From positions 1 to 53,049 of the forward strand of contig CAMDAC010000021.1 of NCBI GenBank assembly GCA_945888325.1: 53,049 bases of DNA. The letters are read 5' to 3'. The position numbers were made by a program, and so were the translations under genes. The notes beneath the pieces are model-generated. The model had not been told where the DNA came from and did not search any database. It saw only the letters and a program-made list of their open reading frames with translations. Origin of the DNA: Candidatus Sulfopaludibacter sp. SbA3 (GTDB lineage: Bacteria; Pseudomonadota; Alphaproteobacteria; Caulobacterales; Hyphomonadaceae). Shown in pieces: positions 11,117 to 20,577 of this stretch; the first letter of the stretch is position 1, and every line of letters begins with the position of its first letter.

Positions 11117-14100
11117 GATCCGGCCATTCGGGAAGGACGCCCCCAGGGTCTGGACCATCCCTCCCGGTACGGACTTCCTTGGCTCACTGGCGCGGGTTCT
11201 GGCGGATACCTTCAAGCTGCGGGAACGCGCAGACGCGCTGGCAGATGCCATCATTTATGTGCCCAACCGCCGCTCTGCGCGCGCGCTGACGCTGGCGCTG
11301 TTCGATACGCTGGGCGGCGCAGGCACGCTGCTGCCCCCGGATATCCGCACCCTGGGCGATCTTGAATCCGACGAGCCGCCACCGGTCACGGAGACTGCGC
11401 TGGCAGGCCTGCCGCCGGCGCTTTCACCAGCCGCGCGGCTCGGCGTGCTGGCGAAGCTCGCAGCCATTTTCTACGCGCGCGAATATGGGCATACGTTGCC
11501 GCCCGCTTCGGCGCTCGCCTCGGCGCGGGAATTGTCGAGACTGCTGGAGCAAGCGTCGATGGGCGAAGCGTCAGTGGACTGGTCGCAGCTGACCGGGCTG
11601 GTGACAGAGGCCGATCTGGCGGTGCACTGGAAGGACTCGACCGAGTTCCTGTCGATCATCACCGAGATGTGGCCGCAATGGCTGCGCGAGAACAATGCCG
11701 GCGATCCTTTCGAGCGCCGGCAGCAAGCCGCGGAAGCGCTGGTGGCCTCCTGGGACGCGAAGCCGCCCATAGCGCCGGTGATCATTGCGGGCTCGACCGG
11801 GGCGACGCCGTCCGGACGGCTGTTGATGCAGGCGGTGAGGCTGTTGCCCAAGGGGCTCGTCGTTTTGCCGGGTCTCGATACGGACCTGAGTGAAAAATCC
11901 CTGGCGGCGGTTTCGGGCGCGCCGAGCCACCCGCAGTTTGTCTTGGTGCGTACACTGAAGACCCTCGGGATTTCATTGGGCGATGTAGCAGAATGGCCGG
12001 CCGCTCCGGGGGAGGCGCGTTCGCCTTCACGGCGGAGGCTGGTCTACGAGGCGCTCGCGCCGGCGGACGATACGGCGGACTGGCGCGAGACGCTGGAAGA
12101 GCTGGCAGGCATTGATGCCACGACGCCAGCCGCCTTTGTGCGCGCGGCGCTGCAGGGACTTTCGGTGGTCGAACTTCCCAACGAGGCCGCGGAGGCCGAG
12201 GCGGCGGCGCTGCTGCTGCGCGGCGTGCTGGAAGAGCCGGGAGCGAAGGGCGCGCTGGTGACGCCGGATGCCGGACTGGCGCGGCGCGTGGGCGCGCTGC
12301 TGGAGCGGTGGGGCATATCGGTTCCGCCCTCAGCGGGCCAGCCACTCGGGCGCACGCCGGCAGGCAGCCTCATTTCACTCTGCGCGCGCTGGGCTGCGGA
12401 CCCCGCCGATCCGGTGACGCTTTCCGCCGTGCTGAAGCATGCGTTCGTGCGCAACCGCGACCTCGGAAACCTGGTGGACCTGCATTTCCTGCGGGGGCCC
12501 CGCCGGTGGACATCGCTGCTTGATCTGGCGGAACTGATTGAGCAACACGATCCGGAAGACCGGCACCGTGCTTTTTTAAGAGACGAACAGGCGCGCGGCG
12601 CGGCGTTCATCCGTGAACTGTCGGATATTGTCGCTGCGTCGGGCGCGGATTTTTCGGCTTCAGGCGCGGTGAATGTCGCCACGGGCGCCGAGCGGATTGC
12701 GGCGCTGGCGGGCGCGATCAGCGAAACACCGTTGCCCTGGGCAGGGGAGGACGGGGCGGGCGCGTCCAAGCTGCTTGAGCGCATCCGCGACATGGGAACC
12801 TTCCTGGGCGACGTGACGCCGCGCGAGATGGCAGACCTGGTCGAGACGGAATGCGCGAGCCTGACGGTCAGCCTCGGCGAGCCGGAGCATTCCCGCCTCA
12901 GCATCTGGGGGCCGCTGGAGGCGCGTCTTCAGTCTGCGGATCTCGTCGTGCTGGCCGGGCTCAATGAGGATGTCTGGCCGGTGAGGACGCCGCCGGATGC
13001 GTTCCTGCCGCGCCGGTTTCGCACCGAGCTCGGGATGGCCGATCCGGATGAGCGGCTGGGGCTGTCGGCGCACGATTTTGCGCAGCTCGCCTGCGCGCCG
13101 CGCGTAGCGATGCTGTATTCCGCGCGGCGCGAGGATGCACCGGCGGTGGCGTCGCGATGGGTTTGGCGGCTGAGAACACTGGCGCAGGGTGCGCTGTTCG
13201 AGGCGGCGCAGGACGTGCTATTGGGGGCGTACGGAGCATTGCCGGCCTGGGTGCGCGCGGTGCAGTCCGAGGGCATCGATACGCAGGCGGCGGCGTTCAG
13301 CGCCGAGCCGAGACCGACACGGCGGCCGGCAGCCTGGCCGAAGCGGATGTCGGTGACGCGGATCGATCGGCTGCAGCGCGACCCGTACTCCATTTGGGCG
13401 GAGGATATCCTGGGGCTGCGCGTGATCGATCCGATGAACGGGCCGATGCAGCCGAACCTCAAGGGCACGGCGGTGCACAGGGCGATCGAGTTGCTGGAGG
13501 AAGATGGCGCTGAAAAGTCTGCGGCGCATCTTGCGCGGCTGCTGGAGCGGGAGTTGCGCGAGACGGGCGAGGCGGAGGCGGACTGGCTGAGCCGGGAGGC
13601 GATCTGGGAGGATGTGGCGAACTGGTTTCTGGGCTGGCGAGCTGGGCGCGATGTGTCCGGCGGCCTTGCGCTGGAGGCGAAGGGGGAGCTGCCCTACGAG
13701 ATCGCGGGCGAGAAATTTGTGTTGTCGGCGCAGGCGGACCGGATCGAGATTGGCGCGACGGGCGCGATCACCCTTGTCGACTTCAAGACGGGCAGCGCGC
13801 CATCCGACAAGATGATCCGTACAGGGTTTGATCAGCAGATGCCGCTGCAGGCGTTGATTGCCAGCAAGGGCGGGTTCGAGAAAGTACGCGCGGCGCCGGT
13901 GGCGGGGCTGGAATATGTCGAGTTCAAAGGCAAGCCGAGGGCGCGCACGATTGGCCCCGGCAAGGAAGGCGACCTGACGCCGGCCGCGATGGCGGCGCGC
14001 GCTGAAGAGGGCATGCAACGGATGATCGCGGACTACCGGGCGGCGGGCGCGGTGTTTGCCTCGGCGCCGTGCGTGCAGTTCGTTAAGTATGACTACGGCT

Positions 14101-14168
14101 ACAACCTTCTGGCGCGCCGGGCCGAATGGACCAGCGACACCTCGGACGGCGAGGGCGGCGATGAGTGA
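11106..14168 (+). CDS. addB: Double-strand break repair protein AddB
   Basis: AddB is one subunit of the AddAB helicase-nuclease, which resects double-strand ends and responds to Chi sites. The protein has 1020 residues. The C-terminal RecB-type nuclease has the catalytic motif LVDFKTG near residue 889 and the QADRIEI strand just before it. The N-terminus (TIPPGTDFLGSLARVL) lacks the P-loop seen in Firmicute AddB, and the four-cysteine iron-sulfur site of that group is not visible; both are usual for the alphaproteobacterial form. The start lies inside the end of murU, and its stop overlaps the addA start by 8 bases. Confidence 0.95.
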   Translation: MAAEIRPFGKDAPRVWTIPPGTDFLGSLARVLADTFKLRERADALADAIIYVPNRRSARALTLALFDTLGGAGTLLPPDIRTLGDLESDEPPPVTETALAGLPPALSPAARLGVLAKLAAIFYAREYGHTLPPASALASARELSRLLEQASMGEASVDWSQLTGLVTEADLAVHWKDSTEFLSIITEMWPQWLRENNAGDPFERRQQAAEALVASWDAKPPIAPVIIAGSTGATPSGRLLMQAVRLLPKGLVVLPGLDTDLSEKSLAAVSGAPSHPQFVLVRTLKTLGISLGDVAEWPAAPGEARSPSRRRLVYEALAPADDTADWRETLEELAGIDATTPAAFVRAALQGLSVVELPNEAAEAEAAALLLRGVLEEPGAKGALVTPDAGLARRVGALLERWGISVPPSAGQPLGRTPAGSLISLCARWAADPADPVTLSAVLKHAFVRNRDLGNLVDLHFLRGPRRWTSLLDLAELIEQHDPEDRHRAFLRDEQARGAAFIRELSDIVAASGADFSASGAVNVATGAERIAALAGAISETPLPWAGEDGAGASKLLERIRDMGTFLGDVTPREMADLVETECASLTVSLGEPEHSRLSIWGPLEARLQSADLVVLAGLNEDVWPVRTPPDAFLPRRFRTELGMADPDERLGLSAHDFAQLACAPRVAMLYSARREDAPAVASRWVWRLRTLAQGALFEAAQDVLLGAYGALPAWVRAVQSEGIDTQAAAFSAEPRPTRRPAAWPKRMSVTRIDRLQRDPYSIWAEDILGLRVIDPMNGPMQPNLKGTAVHRAIELLEEDGAEKSAAHLARLLERELRETGEAEADWLSREAIWEDVANWFLGWRAGRDVSGGLALEAKGELPYEIAGEKFVLSAQADRIEIGATGAITLVDFKTGSAPSDKMIRTGFDQQMPLQALIASKGGFEKVRAAPVAGLEYVEFKGKPRARTIGPGKEGDLTPAAMAARAEEGMQRMIADYRAAGAVFASAPCVQFVKYDYGYNLLARRAEWTSDTSDGEGGDE

Positions 14169-17100
14169 AGTGTCACATGTTGACGCGCTGAAGGCCGCGA
14201 CTGAGGCGCAGGCGGTGGCGGCCAATCCGGGCGCGTCCGCCTATGCCACGGCGAATGCAGGCAGCGGCAAGACCAAGGTGCTGATCGACCGCGTGGCGCG
14301 TCTGCTTCTGCGGCGGCCGGATGGGCGGCCGGGGGCGAACCCGGACTCCATTTTGTGCATCACGTACACGCGCGCCGCCGCGAGCGAGATGCTGACGCGT
14401 CTGTTCGAGACGCTCGGCAAATGGGCCGTGATGGAGGACGAGCCGTTGCGGCTCGCGCTGTCTCGGCTGGAGGAAGCTCAGCCTGCGGACTATACGCTGG
14501 ATCAGATGAAGGCGGCGCGGGCCTTGTTTGCGCGCGCGCTCGAGACGCCGGGCGGTTTGAGGATCGAGACGATCCATGCGTTTTGTGCGCGGATCCTGCG
14601 GCGGTTCCCGCTGGAAGCCGGGGTAATGCCGGGGTTCACGGAGCTGGAGGAAGACGATGCCCGGGAAATCTGGCAGGCGGCGAAACAGTCGGCGATCCTG
14701 AGGGCTGCGGGGGAGGACCGGTCGCTGTTGGCCTTACTGGCGCGCGAAGCGGGACGGGACGGGGCGAGCAGCGCGCTGGATGCGCTGAAAGGGTCGGGAC
14801 GGGCGCTACGCAAGTTTGCTGCGGACTGCGGGAATGATCCGGACGCGATGGCGCGGTCGCTGCGCGAGGTGATCCAGCCGCCGGATGCGTCGCCGGACGC
14901 GCTGGTGGCGCAGGCGATGGGCGCCGACTTTCCGGCGGGCGACGTCCGCCGCGCGATTGCCGCGCTGGGTGGCGGGAAGGTCACCGACCTGAAGCTGGCG
15001 GAACAGTTGCAGGGCGTGCTGGCGAGCAGGAATGCGACAGAGGCGTTTGAACTCTACACATCGATCTTCCTGACGGCGGCGGGGGAGCCGCGCAAGAAAA
15101 GGCCGTTCACGAAGGGTGTGGCGGACGCAGCGCCGATTGTCGCGGAGCTGTTTGCCATCGGTGACAATCCCGGGAGTGAGACACGGCGCATCGAGGCGCT
15201 GACGGCGGACCTGCGGCGCGCGGAGGCGTTTGCGCGCACCTCGGCGCTCCTGAAGCTCGGTTTGCCGGCACTGGCGGCGTATGAGGCCGAGAAGGCCCGG
15301 CGGGGCGCGCTGGACTTTGACGACCTGATCGAACGCACGCGGGACCTGCTGGCGTCGGAAGGCCTGTCGAGCTGGGTTCTGTACAAGCTCGATGGCGGGC
15401 TGAGCCATGTGCTGCTCGACGAGGCGCAGGATACGAGCCCGGCGCAGTGGGAGTTGATCCGTGCCCTGACACAGGAGTTCACGGCGGGTGAGGGACGCGA
15501 GCGGCTGCAGGATCCGCGGACCATCTTCATGGTGGGCGACGAGAAGCAGTCGATCTACTCGTTTCAGGGCGCCGATCCTTCGCGGTTCCTGGAAGAGACG
15601 CAGGCGCTGACGTTGCGAGACGCGAAGGTGGCGCAGGCCGACATGCGGATGTCATTCCGCTCCAGCCCCGAAATCCTGACCTTTGTAGATACAGTCTGGA
15701 ACGCGGCGCCGCCGATAGATGTCCCGTTTGCGGACGCGCGGCCCATGACGGCCGACAAGATTGTGCACACGGCGCGGCGCTGGAACGAGGCGGGGCGGGT
15801 GGAGCTTTGGCCGGTGATGCCGCGGGATGCGGACCCGGAGACGGACGCCTGGGCAAGGCCGCTCGATGCGTTGGTGATGACCTCACCGAAGGTGAAACTG
15901 GCGCGGGCGATTGCGAAGTCGGTCAAGCAGATGGTCACCGGGGGCGCGTCGGTGTGGGAGCGGGGCGTGCAGCGTCCGGCGCGTCCGGGGGATGTGCTGA
16001 TCCTCGTGCGCGAGCGACGCGGCGGCCTGTTCGAGGCGGTGATCAACGCGCTGAAGAGCGCGGGTGTGCCGGTGGCGGGCGCTGACCGTCTTCAGCTGGC
16101 GGACTATATCGGCGTGCAGGATTGCCTGAACCTGATGCGGTTCGCGGTGCTGCCCGCGCGTGACCTGGCGCTCGCCGAGATCCTGCGCGGTCCGTTTTGC
16201 GGCCTTGTCGATGATGACCGGTTCCTGTTTGCGCTCGCGGCAGGACGCAGGAAGGGCGAGACGCTCTGGTCACGCGTTCTGGCGAGCGAGGACCCGGACG
16301 TGGTCAAGGCGCGCGGCTTCCTTCAGTCGCTGATCGACCGGGCCGGGTTGGCGCCGTTCGAGTTTCTCTCGACGGTGCTGGACCAGCCCGACGGCGATGG
16401 CCTCACGGGTTGGGCGAAGCTGAATGCGCGGCTCGGCACTCCGGCGCGCGATCCGATCGAGGCCTTGCTGGCGCGCGCACTGGCGCATGATGCGGCCGGG
16501 CCGTCATCGCTTCAATTGTTCGTGGCGTCGCTTGAGTCGACTCCCGTGGAGATCAAGCGCGACCTGGCGGAGGCGGGTCCGGAAGTCCGGGTAATGACGG
16601 TACACGGGGCGAAGGGGCTGCAGGCGCCCATCGTGATACTGCCGGACACATCGTCGAAGCCGAAGCTGACGAGCGATGCGATCCTGTCCGTGGACGGAGC
16701 GCTGATCTGGTCGCCGCGCAAGGATTGCGATATCGAGCCTTCGGCGCGGGCGAGGCTGATTGCGGAAGCCAAAGCGCATGAGGAACACCGGCGGCTGTTG
16801 TATGTGGCGCTGACGCGCGCGCAGGACCGGCTGCTGGTCGCGGGGTATTGGTTTGGCCCTGATGGCGACACCGCCAAAGGGTATCATGACGACTCCTGGT
16901 ATGCGCTTTGCCGCAATGCCATGGAGCAGTTGCCGGCGCGTGCCCTGGAAGACGGCATGTTTGAATATGGTGCCTCGACGCGCGGGATGGCGGTGGGCGA
17001 GAGCACCGAAACACCCCCGGCTCCCCTCCCGGATTGGGCACGGCGGGCGCCTGATCCGGATGTTGAGACCCGGCGCCTGACGGCCCCAACAAGCCTGCTG

Positions 17101-17667
17101 GGACCCAAGACGCGGGTGGTGGCGCCCTTCGATCCAAAGCGCGAAGCGCGCCTGAAGCGCGGACGCCTGATCCACAGCCTGCTGCAATACCTGCCGGAGT
17201 TGCCGGTTGCAGCGCGGCATGCAGCGGGCGCGGCGTTCCTGGCCCGCGAGCCGGAACTCACGAAACCGCAAAAGGCGGAAATGCTGGGCTCGGCTGAAGC
17301 GATCCTGAATGATTCGGCGCTCTCCGAGCTGTTCCAGCCGGGAGGCCGGGCAGAAGCGGCGGTCATCGGGACATCGCCGAAATTGCCGGAGGATCTGATC
17401 ATCAACGGCCGGGTGGACCGCTTGGTGGTCACGCCCTCGCGGGTTCTGGTGATCGACTTCAAGACGGATCAGCCCGCACCGGACGACGTTTCAGACGTTG
17501 CGGAGAGCTATATCACGCAGATGGCGGCCTATGCCGCCGTGCTCGAATCGGCCTTCCCGGGGCGGGAAGTGGTCGCCGTGCTGTGCTGGACCGATGGCCC
17601 CAAAATGATGCGCATCCCGCCTGAGATGCTGTCAGTTTCCCTCAACAATGCCTTGAGGGCGGTTTGA
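14161..17667 (+). CDS. addA: Double-strand break repair helicase-nuclease AddA
   Basis: AddA is the UvrD-type helicase and second nuclease of AddAB. In the 1168-residue protein, Walker A is ANAGSGKT at residues 31-38. The helicase motif II is DEAQDTSPAQWE near residue 420, motif III is FMVGDEKQSIYSFQGAD, motif V includes VMTVHGAKGLQAP, and the C-terminal RecB-type nuclease shows VIDFKTDQP near residue 1097. The frame is open upstream to 14056, but the ATG at 14161 fits the family N-terminus and overlaps the addB stop by 8 bases. trxA follows after 61 bases. Confidence 0.97.
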   Translation: MSEVSHVDALKAATEAQAVAANPGASAYATANAGSGKTKVLIDRVARLLLRRPDGRPGANPDSILCITYTRAAASEMLTRLFETLGKWAVMEDEPLRLALSRLEEAQPADYTLDQMKAARALFARALETPGGLRIETIHAFCARILRRFPLEAGVMPGFTELEEDDAREIWQAAKQSAILRAAGEDRSLLALLAREAGRDGASSALDALKGSGRALRKFAADCGNDPDAMARSLREVIQPPDASPDALVAQAMGADFPAGDVRRAIAALGGGKVTDLKLAEQLQGVLASRNATEAFELYTSIFLTAAGEPRKKRPFTKGVADAAPIVAELFAIGDNPGSETRRIEALTADLRRAEAFARTSALLKLGLPALAAYEAEKARRGALDFDDLIERTRDLLASEGLSSWVLYKLDGGLSHVLLDEAQDTSPAQWELIRALTQEFTAGEGRERLQDPRTIFMVGDEKQSIYSFQGADPSRFLEETQALTLRDAKVAQADMRMSFRSSPEILTFVDTVWNAAPPIDVPFADARPMTADKIVHTARRWNEAGRVELWPVMPRDADPETDAWARPLDALVMTSPKVKLARAIAKSVKQMVTGGASVWERGVQRPARPGDVLILVRERRGGLFEAVINALKSAGVPVAGADRLQLADYIGVQDCLNLMRFAVLPARDLALAEILRGPFCGLVDDDRFLFALAAGRRKGETLWSRVLASEDPDVVKARGFLQSLIDRAGLAPFEFLSTVLDQPDGDGLTGWAKLNARLGTPARDPIEALLARALAHDAAGPSSLQLFVASLESTPVEIKRDLAEAGPEVRVMTVHGAKGLQAPIVILPDTSSKPKLTSDAILSVDGALIWSPRKDCDIEPSARARLIAEAKAHEEHRRLLYVALTRAQDRLLVAGYWFGPDGDTAKGYHDDSWYALCRNAMEQLPARALEDGMFEYGASTRGMAVGESTETPPAPLPDWARRAPDPDVETRRLTAPTSLLGPKTRVVAPFDPKREARLKRGRLIHSLLQYLPELPVAARHAAGAAFLAREPELTKPQKAEMLGSAEAILNDSALSELFQPGGRAEAAVIGTSPKLPEDLIINGRVDRLVVTPSRVLVIDFKTDQPAPDDVSDVAESYITQMAAYAAVLESAFPGREVVAVLCWTDGPKMMRIPPEMLSVSLNNALRAV

Positions 17668-17692
17668 CAGGGGAATAGAGTCCCTATGTATC
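17664..17692 (+). promoter_or_regulatory. Candidate trxA promoter containing a GANTC site
   Basis: TTGACA at 17664-17669 overlaps the addA stop. A TATGTA at 17685-17690 stands 15 bases later, a slightly short spacer. GAGTC (17678-17682), a target of the CcrM methylase, lies between them. Promoters with GANTC in this position are known targets of GcrA control in Caulobacter, so cell-cycle control of trxA is possible. Confidence 0.35.
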
Positions 17693-17728
17693 AGGCTCCC
17701 AATTCGGGCCGCAGAAGGAGCCGGAACA

Positions 17729-18049
17729 ATGTCAGGTATGGATGTAAGCGATGACGAATTCGATGTGCTGCTCGGCGCATCCGATGTGCCCGTAGTCGTC
17801 GATTTCTGGGCCGAATGGTGCGGTCCCTGCAAGCAGATGGCGCCGCATATCGAAGCCGTGGCCGCCGAACTTGACGGCAAGGTGAAGATCGTCAAACTGA
17901 ACGTAGATGATTTCCCGCTGGTCGGCGCCAAGTACGGCGTGCGCGGCCTGCCGACGATGCTGTTGTTCAAACAGGGCAAGGTCGCGGCCACGCATAACGG
18001 CGCAATGAACCGTCAGGCACTCGCCAACTGGATCAGCCAGTCAATTTAA
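17729..18049 (+). CDS. trxA: Thioredoxin
   Basis: A 106-residue thioredoxin that reduces protein disulfides in the cytoplasm. The active site WCGPC is at residues 30-34 and the cis-proline segment GLPTMLLF is in place. AAGGAG precedes the ATG. It follows addA closely, a common alphaproteobacterial order, but it has its own candidate promoter at the addA stop. The last 17 bases overlap the end of the ABC ATPase gene on the other strand, so the two convergent transcripts share their 3' ends. Confidence 0.97.
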   Translation: MSGMDVSDDEFDVLLGASDVPVVVDFWAEWCGPCKQMAPHIEAVAAELDGKVKIVKLNVDDFPLVGAKYGVRGLPTMLLFKQGKVAATHNGAMNRQALANWISQSI

Positions 18050-19013
18050 CCGGCGCCTTGTCGCCCGTCAGGGCGATGAAGACATCTTCGAGATCGGGTG
18101 ATTTGGTTGAGAGATCAGCGATGCTGATTCCGGCAGCGCGGGTCTTTTCAAGCAGGCGCCCGATGCCGGTTTCTGCGGTCTTGAAGGTGATGGCCAGCGT
18201 GCCGTCCGGTTTCAGCTTCGGATCGTGCATGGCGAGTTCGGGCGGGATGACCGTGATCGGCTCGCGCGGCGTGATGATCAGCGTCTTGTAATCGAGCCGC
18301 GACAGCAGCTTGGCGGTCGGCTCGCAGGCGACGATGGCGCCCTTGTCGACGATGGCGATCGAATCGCAAAGCTCTTCGGCTTCTTCGAGGTAGTGCGTGG
18401 TCAGGATGATCGTCGTCCCCTTGTCGTGGAGCTCGCGCACATAATCCCACATCAGGCGGCGCAGTTCGACGTCAACGCCGGCCGTCGGCTCATCAAGGAT
18501 GAGCACCGGCGGATTGTGGACGAGCGCCTTGGCGACCATCAAGCGGCGTTTCATGCCGCCGGAGAGCTGGCGGACATACGCATCCTTCTTGTCGGCCAGG
18601 CCGAGGGCCGTGAGGATTTCGACCGACCGGCGCTCGGCTTTCGGGACGCCGTAGAAGCCGGCCATCAGTTCCAGCATCTCGAAGGGCGTGAAGAAGGGGT
18701 CGGCGACGACTTCCTGGTTCACAACGCCGATGGCGGCGCGGCTCTGGCGAGGATGCTCGTCGATATCCAAGTCCCAGATGCGGGCTGTGCCTGAGGTTTT
18801 CTTTACGAGACCCGCGAGGATATTGATGAAGGTCGATTTTCCGGCTCCATTGGGCCCCAGAAGTCCGAAAATCGAGCCGGTGGGTATCTCCAGCGAGATG
18901 CCGTTCAGCGCGAGCTTTTCCCGCATCTTGCCGTTGCCAGCATAAGTTTTCCGCAGATCGCGGACTTGGATGGCAAATTCTGGTATTGGCATGGCGGTCT
19001 TTCGTCGCGGCAT
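18033..19013 (-). CDS. ABC transporter ATP-binding protein (ABC-2 type, YadG-like)
   Basis: The ATPase has 326 residues. Walker A GPNGAGKST is at about 53-61, the signature LSGGMKRRL follows, Walker B is LILDEPTAGVD and the switch histidine is in TTHYLEEAEEL. The C-terminal 80 residues form an extra domain like that of YadG/CcmA-type exporters. Such ATPases normally pair with an ABC-2 permease, but none is encoded beside this one: convergent trxA lies downstream and a divergent zinc-finger gene upstream. The start may be at 19013 or at the ATG at 18992. The substrate is unknown. Confidence 0.92.
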   Translation of the reverse strand: MPRRKTAMPIPEFAIQVRDLRKTYAGNGKMREKLALNGISLEIPTGSIFGLLGPNGAGKSTFINILAGLVKKTSGTARIWDLDIDEHPRQSRAAIGVVNQEVVADPFFTPFEMLELMAGFYGVPKAERRSVEILTALGLADKKDAYVRQLSGGMKRRLMVAKALVHNPPVLILDEPTAGVDVELRRLMWDYVRELHDKGTTIILTTHYLEEAEELCDSIAIVDKGAIVACEPTAKLLSRLDYKTLIITPREPITVIPPELAMHDPKLKPDGTLAITFKTAETGIGRLLEKTRAAGISIADLSTKSPDLEDVFIALTGDKAPVKLTG

Positions 19014-19110
19014 TCGGCACGCCTTGCAAGCCGGCAGCCCAGACTCTAGTTAGGGAACAGGTTGTGCAGGGGCAAGGCGCCCCTCGCGTCAGGTCTCTGG
19101 AGTCCACAAG

Positions 19111-19314
19111 ATGCCCCGCAAGCGTGATGTCTTCACTCCGCCGGAAATCTCGATGGTCACGAGCCACAAGGTCTCGTGCAATGGCGGCGGCGGCGCGCTC
19201 GGTCACCCCAAGGTCTGGTACGAAATGGGCGACGAGGACTTCGTGGAGTGCAAATACTGCGACCGCCGCTTCGTGCTGATCGGCGGGCGCGAAGACCCGT
19301 CGCGTCCGAAGTAA
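19111..19314 (+). CDS. zf-CHCC zinc-finger protein (NDUFS6-like)
   Basis: This 67-residue protein has the CHCC zinc ligands C23, H32, C47 and C50, with the family segments VSCNGGGGALGHPKVWYEMG and VECKYCDRRFVL. The domain is shared with the mitochondrial complex I subunit NDUFS6, and alphaproteobacterial homologues associate with complex I or are uncharacterised. No nuo genes are in the window. GGAG stands 8 bases before the ATG, and the ribosome binding site overlaps a GAGTC methylation motif at 19100-19104. A second GANTC (GACTC, 19042-19046) is in the same divergent gap. Confidence 0.9.
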   Translation: MPRKRDVFTPPEISMVTSHKVSCNGGGGALGHPKVWYEMGDEDFVECKYCDRRFVLIGGREDPSRPK

Positions 19315-19343
19315 GCCTCAAAACCGCAAGCCAGGCCAAACCG

Positions 19344-20543
19344 ATGCATGTCCTGATTTCAGGTGGAGGTATCGGGGGGCTGACGGCCGCGCTGGCATTC
19401 CAGAAGCTCGGTCACCAGGTGACCGTCCTTGAGCAGGCCCACGTGCTTGAAAAAGTCGGCGCCGGTCTGCAGGTCAGCCCCAACGGCATGCGTGTGTTCG
19501 AGGCGCTGGGGGTTACGGCGCGTGTCGAGAAGGATGCGTTCCGGCCAAGGTCTCAGGAGCTGCGGTTTGGCAAGGGCGGGGCCCGTATCCTGACGATCCC
19601 CTTGCGGGAGGCTTCCTATGCGCGCTGGGGCGGGGAGTACCTGCACATCCATCGCGCAGACCTGGTCGAGGCCCTTGGCGGCGCCCTGCGAGACCGGCAG
19701 GCCGGCGCGGTGCAGCTGGGCTGCCGGGTTGTGTCCTACTCGCAGGACGAGGCGCAGGTGTTTGCCCACCTCGACACGGGGGAGACCATCAGCGGCGACC
19801 TGCTCGTGGGCGCGGACGGGATCCATTCGGCCATCCGTGCACAGATGATCGGGCCGGACACGCCGCGCTATACCGGGCATGTTGCGTGGCGCGCCGTTGT
19901 GCCCGTCTCGGAGCTCGGCGAACATGCGCCGCCGGAATCGGCCTGCGTATGGGTCGGCTCGAGGCGGCATGCGGTGACTTACCGGTTGCGGCGCGGCAGC
20001 CTGGCGAACCTTGTGGCCGTTGTCGAAACCAAAAAGGCGCCGGCGGAATCCTGGACCGCGACGGGCGACCGGGCCCAGGCGCTCAAGGATTTCAAGCGGT
20101 GGTCACCGGTGATTCGCACGATCCTCGAGAAAGCCGTGACGCTGAACCGGTGGGCCCTGTACGACCGGATGCCGCTGGAGACCTGGTCAGACGGGCGCGT
20201 GGTGCTGCTCGGCGATGCCTGCCACCCGATGTTGCCGTTTCTGGCTCAGGGCGCTGTGATGGCCATCGAGGATGCGTATGTGCTGGCCCGGCTGGTGACG
20301 AAGACCGAGACGCTTGGCGCGGCGCTGAACGCCTACGAGGCCTTGCGGAAGCCGCGTACGTCCCGTGTGCAGGCCGGCGCCCGGCGCAATGCCTCGCTGT
20401 TCCATCGCGGGGACCCGATCAGCCAGCTGGCGACCTATGGTCCGATCTGGCTCGCGGGGCAGCTGCTTCCGGCGTTTGCACATGGTCAATATGATTGGAT
20501 TTACTCTCACGATGTGACGGAGATGCCGGACACTGCGGCCTGA
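19344..20543 (+). CDS. FAD-dependent aromatic-ring monooxygenase (salicylate hydroxylase-like)
   Basis: This 399-residue group A flavoprotein monooxygenase uses NAD(P)H and O2 to hydroxylate an aromatic or similar substrate. The N-terminal GxGxxG is G7-G9-G12 in ISGGGIGGLTAAL. The DG motif is LLVGADGIHS and the GD motif is VVLLGDACHPMLPFLAQGA, the full set for this class. The ATG at 19344 gives the expected N-terminus; the frame is open further upstream but lacks conserved content. It resembles salicylate and 3-hydroxybenzoate 6-hydroxylases, but the substrate cannot be decided. It starts 29 bases after the zinc-finger gene, and sdaA follows after 34. Confidence 0.88.
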   Translation: MHVLISGGGIGGLTAALAFQKLGHQVTVLEQAHVLEKVGAGLQVSPNGMRVFEALGVTARVEKDAFRPRSQELRFGKGGARILTIPLREASYARWGGEYLHIHRADLVEALGGALRDRQAGAVQLGCRVVSYSQDEAQVFAHLDTGETISGDLLVGADGIHSAIRAQMIGPDTPRYTGHVAWRAVVPVSELGEHAPPESACVWVGSRRHAVTYRLRRGSLANLVAVVETKKAPAESWTATGDRAQALKDFKRWSPVIRTILEKAVTLNRWALYDRMPLETWSDGRVVLLGDACHPMLPFLAQGAVMAIEDAYVLARLVTKTETLGAALNAYEALRKPRTSRVQAGARRNASLFHRGDPISQLATYGPIWLAGQLLPAFAHGQYDWIYSHDVTEMPDTAA

Positions 20544-20577
20544 AGAGTTGCTGCGAAAAAGAAACGGGAGACCGCGC

